Under the pieces are notes generated by a model. That model did not search any database. It was not told where the DNA came from and worked only from the letters and a program-made list of their open reading frames with translations. The position numbers and the translations under genes were made by a program. A stretch of 12,397 nt of DNA from Monoraphidium neglectum (Eukaryota > Chlorophyta > Chlorophyceae > Sphaeropleales > Selenastraceae), in the NCBI RefSeq assembly GCF_000611645.1, contig NW_014011933.1:1-12397 (forward strand). Reading direction: 5' to 3'. Each line of letters begins with the position of its first letter. Position 1 is the stretch's first letter. Shown one piece after another: positions 8,221-12,397 of this stretch.

Positions 8221-8867
8221 CCATGTTGATTGCGCGAGCAGGTTAAGGGAGTCAGCAGAAGTTGGCTACGACTGGGTGAGTCCAACGGATTACCTGACGT
8301 GCACTGGTGTGACACGCACGCGAGTGTGGTGGCGCATGTGGTCGATGCAAGGCGCGATGCTTGCATGGAAGGTGTTTGATCCTTGAGGGTTTGGTTCTGA
8401 AGGCAGTGCGCGACAAATGAGTTGTGCAGCTTTCGCTGGCGTCAGGTGCGGCGGGCCGGAACGCAGACTCTCCAAGTTGACCTGCAGTGGGTCTAGGAGA
8501 TGCGAAGCGCACTTGAGAATTCATGTCATACAGTATGATAAGTTCGCCGCGATGATTGCGTCGCTCATTCGGCGTCTCAATCTCCCCATGCAGATGGTGA
8601 GGCACGCGTGACACTCAGGGGATCGATCCTTCATGCAAGTGGTGGAAGAGAGCGCTTTGTGGGCTGGTTCTTACGCGCTGGCCCGCTGCGCTCCCTCCGG
8701 GCCGTCGGCTTTGTTGCCGTCCTCGCAAGCGCTCTCAGCGCGCGTCGGGCGACCCCCTAGGGCGCCTCGACTACGGCCCAAACATCCACCTACGGCAGCG
8801 GCCGTCCTTGGTGATTGCCTCCATTCTGCAGGTCTGGGCTTGACGGGCGTTGGCTACGGACCCTAGC
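8221..8867 (+). promoter_or_regulatory. Intergenic region, promoter and 5' UTR of the polyQ protein gene
   Basis: No convincing gene lies between the septin polyadenylation motif and the ATG at 8868. The stretch must hold the promoter and 5' UTR of the downstream gene. Visible elements are a TGACGTG sequence at 8295-8301 (an ACGT core of the kind bound by bZIP factors) and a perfect inverted repeat, TCATAC-A-GTATGA, at 8526-8538. No TATA box was found. An in-frame TGA at 8841-8843 bounds the downstream reading frame. Confidence 0.5.
8526..8538. promoter_or_regulatory. 13-bp palindrome in the promoter of the polyQ protein gene
   Basis: Two six-base arms, TCATAC and GTATGA, are perfect reverse complements around a single A. 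This could be a dimeric protein-binding site. Its core TACAGTATG also occurs in the septin/LysRS divergent promoter at 2328-2336. Confidence 0.3.
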
Positions 8868-10364
8868 ATGGAAGCATCCGGCAGCTCCCGGCGCTCCGAC
8901 GCCCCCAGCCCTGGGCGCACGCCGGACACCAGCGGCGGCGGCGCCGGCGGCGGGGACGGCCCGACTAGCGGCGGCGCCGCCGGCCCTGGCACAGACCTCC
9001 ATCCTGTGGCGCCCGCGGGCGTCCAGCTGCCCCTTCCGACACAGAGGGCCGCCCTTGCCATGGCAGAACCATCGGCCCCACCGGGCATTTGCAGCAGCGA
9101 GGCGGAGCTAAGCAGTGGACCGAGCACGGCCAGCGCCACTACCAGCAGCGGCGCTGCTGCGACGGCCGGCACCGCGCGGTCGATCGCCGTGTTCGGGGCG
9201 AGCAACGAGTTCAGCGCCTGGGGCAGCATCGGGGTGGCGAGCCTGGCTGGTGGGGCCGCCGACGGCGTCCCGCTGCCGCCGCCGCCGCCGCCGCCGGCGC
9301 TCATGTCCCTAGGGGTTGTGATGGAGTCGGGCAGCGGCAGCACCGACGCGCACCTGGCGGCGCCCGCGGCCGCGGTCGCGGCCCTGCCGCCACTGCCGCG
9401 CCTGCCGCCGCTGTACTCGCCCTTCGCCGCGGTGCAGGCCGCCCCTCCGCCCCCCCAACCCAGCCCTGCCCCCGATGCCGGCGCCCAGGAGCGGCCGAAG
9501 GATGTCGCCGCCCCGGTCCCGGCGGCCGCGCCCGCTACGCCTCGGGCCGCGGCTGCGCCCTCAACCTTGGGCCTGCCTCGCGAGCCTGGGCCAGCCAGTG
9601 AAGCCGCCGCGGGTCACGCAAAGGCGTCGGCCGGGCCCGGCAGCGCCCCACCGATGCCCCGGCGCGGCCCGGCGCTCTACTCTCCTTTCGCAGCCGTCGC
9701 AGCCGCGCCAAGCTACGACAGCTTTGGCTCCGCCTCAGCCCCTCCGGTCGCTGCGGCCAGCCCGGCCGGCGCAGACCCGGATCCACCGCCCAGCGATGCG
9801 GCAGAGGAGGAGGCGCGCGTCGCGCCGCCCGCCGCCGCCATGCCACAGTCGCCGCAGTCGTCGCCGCGGCCTGAGGGGTCGCGGCAGCCGCCGAGCGCCC
9901 AAGCGTCCGGCAGCAACAGCGGCGCAACCACCGGCCCCTGGAAGCTGGCGACGCCGTTTGCCGCCAGCCTGGTCCCCTTTGATGATATTGAGGAGGGGCA
10001 CGGCAGCGAAGAGGGGCCGGACGGCAGCGAGAGCAGCGTCGGCGGCCACGGCGCAAGGCCCGCGAGCGTGATCGGCGGCAGCACGAGCTGCGGCATGGGC
10101 GAGGGCAAGGGCGCGGCGGCAGGCGGCGGGGGCGCGCAGTCGCCGGAGGCGCTCCCGAGCACCGGCATCTTCACGCCAAACGCATCGGACGTCCTGCGCA
10201 GCGGTATGCCGCAGCAGCCCAGCGCGTCGCCTGCGCACGGGCAGAGCCGGGACGGCAGCACCAAGGGCGGCAGCGCCAGCGACATGCTGCCACTCGGCGC
10301 AGCCGGGGCGGCCGCGGCGGCCACGAGCAGTCCCACAGTGCTGGAGGCGCCCGCAGGCGCCAGT

Positions 10365-10437
<73 letters not shown>

Positions 10438-10748
10438 CACTGCAGGAACAGCAGCAGCGGCAGTTGCAGGAGCGGCAGGAGAGCGGGCGGCAGCAGAGCA
10501 GCGGCCACATGCAGCAGCTAGGTGCCGCCGCAGCAGTCATCATGGCTGCAACGGCAGAGATGGAGGCCTGCCGCAGCAGCAGCGCAGGCGACGGCGAGAG
10601 CCGGTTCGGCAGCACAGCGGCTCCGCTGGGGCCGAGCCGGCTCTCGGCCCCGCAGGCAGCGGCGGCTGCGATGCCCCAGCTGCAGCAGCTGCCGTTGGAG
10701 GTCACGGCGGCCGAGGCGTCGGCTTGGGCACAACAGCAGCAGCAGCAT

Positions 10749-10803
<55 letters not shown>

Positions 10804-12397
10804 TTCAGCTACAGCAGGCGCAGCAGCAGCAAGCCCAGTTACAGCAGGTGCAATTACGCCAAGCCCAGCTGCTGGCAGAGCAGCAGGCGCAGCAGCAGGC
10901 GCTGCTGCTGCAACAGCAGCACGCGCAGCTACAGCAGCTCGCGCAGCAGCAGCAGCAGCAGCAGCTGCTGCAGCAGCAGCAGGGGGGCTCGCCCCTCACA
11001 GGCGCAGCGGCCCCCACGCCGGCGCCCTCCGGCGCCAGCGGCAGCGCGTCCCAAGCCGGGGCCCCTGTTTTGGGGCTCCCAGCAATGGCTCCAATCCTTC
11101 TTGTCCCGACAGCCGCCGCGGCAGCCGCAGCAGCAGCAGCAGGCAGCACCCCCGACATGTTGTCCCCCGCGGCCTCGCCCGCCGCCGCCGCCGCCGCCAC
11201 CCCGCGCTTCGCCGCCGCCGCGACGCCGCCGGGCACGCCACGGGCGGCCGGCGGCGCGGCCGGCCTGGGGGAGGCGCCGGCGCGGATGTCATTGGAGGCC
11301 GGGGCCGGGGGTGTGGCGGATGCTGCGCTCAGCTGCCTGACCTGCTACCCCCCAGTCCTCACGGAGGGCCAGCCCGCCAACCTGCATGGTGAGTGCGCCC
11401 GCCCCTGTGTCGACGCCGGTCGCATGACGCGGCATTCGTTTGCTCCCTGCCAAGGTGTCTGCCTGCCTGCCTCCCTGCCACGGTTTTTGTCGGCAGGGCC
11501 CATTCCTGCACGGAGGCTCCCTCCCAAGCGCCGCGCATGCCGCATCTGCTGCTGCTGCTGCTCAGCGCCGCCGCTCCTTGCTCTCTCTCAATCGCCCAAC
11601 CCGTTCGCCACCCTGCCCTCCCCCCAAAGTGTATGTATCGGGCCTGGACCTGCCACCAGCCACGCCAGCCGGGCGCGCTGCGGTGTACCGGCTGGTTGCG
11701 CTGCAGGGCCAGCTGGCGGTCGGCGACGTGCAGGGGGTGCGGCGCGGCGGCCCGGGGGTGGTCTGGTGCGCACAGGGCGGCGGCTGCGGATTGCGGGCGG
11801 TGTGGTTGGGATGTGGTGTGATGTGCACACGTCGCTGCCGCTTTGCCATGCGGGGCGATATATGGAGCATTGCCCGGCTGCACGCTTGCTTCGACCAATC
11901 TGCTTGCTTGCTGCGCCGTCGTCCATGGCCCTCCCTGCACATGCGTGTACACACACACACACATACACACACACACATACACACACACATACACACACAC
12001 ACACATACGCACATACACACACGCACTCATGCGCGCGCGCACCACCACCACTGCATCACCGCAGGATGTCGCTGCCCCCACTGCGCAACGGCGTGCTCAA
12101 GGTCGGCCTCCTGCAGCCTGACGCCAACGTCGCCTTCCTGCAGCCCCTGCTGGTGCTGCCCGCCCCCCAGGCGTCGGAGATGGCCGCGCTCTGGTCTTCC
12201 ATGCTGTTGGCCAAGATGCAGGCCGGCGCCGAGGCGCGGCGCGCGCGGCGCGCAATGGACGAACTGGAGGCGGAGGCGGCGGCGGCGGCCGCCGCGGCCG
12301 CGGCGACGGTCGCGGCGGCGGCGGCGGCGCAGCACCAGCAGCAGCACCTGCAGCTGCAGCGCGGGGCGGCGGGCGCCGCCGGCGACGCGGCGGCGGC
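8868..12397 (+). CDS. Large disordered polyglutamine protein of unknown function, 5' part; continues past right edge
   Basis: I do not recognise the family. Exons: 8868-11388, 11630-11765 and 12065-12397+. Introns have donors GTGAGT and GTGCGC and acceptors CCAAAG and CCGCAG, with phases 1 and 2 matching. The start is the first ATG after an in-frame TGA (8841), in an AGCATGG context. At least 996 residues are encoded. Residues 1-500 are Ala/Pro/Gly/Ser-rich and disordered, with a seven-Pro run (137-143) and three [ST]PFAA motifs (184, 272, 362). Q500-Q523 is pure polyglutamine; 622-645 is a second tract with one His. Residues 646-705 are Q/L/A-rich and likely coiled coil. Ten Ala lie at 749-758. 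From about residue 815 the sequence changes to a folded-looking, beta-type pattern (CLTCYPPVLTEGQPANLHV, then AVYRLVALQGQLAVGDV and NGVLKVGLL), followed by a charged Arg/Glu helix and another Ala run at the edge. A regulatory or scaffold role is possible but not shown. Confidence 0.8.
10365..10436 (+). repeat. (CAG)24 trinucleotide repeat encoding polyglutamine
   Basis: Twenty-four uninterrupted CAG codons in frame encode Q500-Q523. The absence of any CAA interruption makes the tract prone to length change by slippage. The reverse strand reads as poly-Leu, poly-Ala or poly-Cys in its frames, and these are artefacts. Confidence 0.97.
10731..10802 (+). repeat. Second CAG repeat, interrupted, encoding polyglutamine
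   Basis: One CAA, four CAG, one CAT and then eighteen CAG codons make a 24-codon tract (residues 622-645: five Gln, one His, eighteen Gln). Further Q-rich sequence follows to about 10983 with Leu and Ala spacing suggestive of a coiled coil. Confidence 0.95.
11948..12023 (+). repeat. (CA)n microsatellite in intron 2 of the polyQ protein gene
   Basis: CA dinucleotides with periodic TA interruptions fill the 3' third of the intron, ending about 40 nt before the acceptor at 12064. The following GCGCGCGC extends the alternating purine-pyrimidine character. No complementary TG tract is seen in the visible part of this gene. Confidence 0.95.

Noticed and set aside
7839..8246. 135-codon open frame with hydrophobic segments downstream of the septin gene
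   Set aside because: It lies in the septin 3' UTR, contains the TGTAA polyadenylation motif before its stop codon, lacks recognisable motifs and has no splice or promoter support.
9089..10071. Plus-strand Arg-rich open frames overlapping the start of the polyQ gene
   Set aside because: They are out-of-frame shadows caused by high GC content. The frame from 8868 has the better start context and carries the repeated LYSPFAAV motif.
10364..11236. Minus-strand open frames rich in Leu, Ala or Cys
   Set aside because: They are antisense readings of the CAG repeats of the polyQ gene, whose plus-strand frame is coherent and properly started.

Overview
This looks like nuclear DNA of a green alga, most likely a GC-rich chlorophyte of the Chlorophyceae type. 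The genes are eukaryotic, with many short (about 75-530 nt) GT-AG introns. Codons are strongly G/C-ending, (CA)n/(TG)n and CAG repeats are frequent, and a TGTAA polyadenylation motif of the kind used by chlorophyte algae follows one gene. A septin gene beside an organellar-type lysyl-tRNA synthetase fits a green alga, because septins occur in several green algae and are absent from land plants. I assembled three protein-coding genes by hand from reading frame, splice consensus and phase matching.

Layout. (1) 1-2229, minus strand: 5' part of a bacterial/organellar-type class II lysyl-tRNA synthetase. Five exons encode the first 276 residues: a transit-peptide-like N-terminus, a Gln/Gly/Lys-rich linker, the OB-fold anticodon-binding domain and the entry to the catalytic domain. 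The rest lies beyond the left edge. (2) 2230-2582: a 353-bp divergent promoter region shared with the next gene. (3) 2583-7634, plus strand: a complete 13-exon septin GTPase gene, 547 residues. It has G1, G3 and G4 motifs, a septin-unique region with the conserved Trp-Gly, and a C-terminal hydrophobic anchor. One intron appears to be of the rare GC-AG class. Introns 7 and 9 carry long complementary (CA)n and (TG)n tracts. (4) 7635-8867: septin 3' UTR with a TGTAA signal at 8202, then the promoter of the next gene. (5) 8868 to the right edge, plus strand: the 5' part (at least 996 residues) of a large, mostly disordered protein of unknown function. It has two 24-codon polyglutamine tracts, a Q/L/A-rich putative coiled coil, three spaced [ST]PFAA motifs, and a folded-looking beta-rich segment after the first intron.

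The three genes show no shared pathway. One serves organellar translation, one membrane-associated cytoskeleton and cell division, and one is unknown. The most unusual structural feature is the pair of complementary microsatellites flanking septin exons 8-9, which could fold the pre-mRNA and favour exon skipping or circularisation of the exons carrying the G4 guanine-specificity motif. I saw no tRNA or rRNA gene, transposon or CRISPR array.
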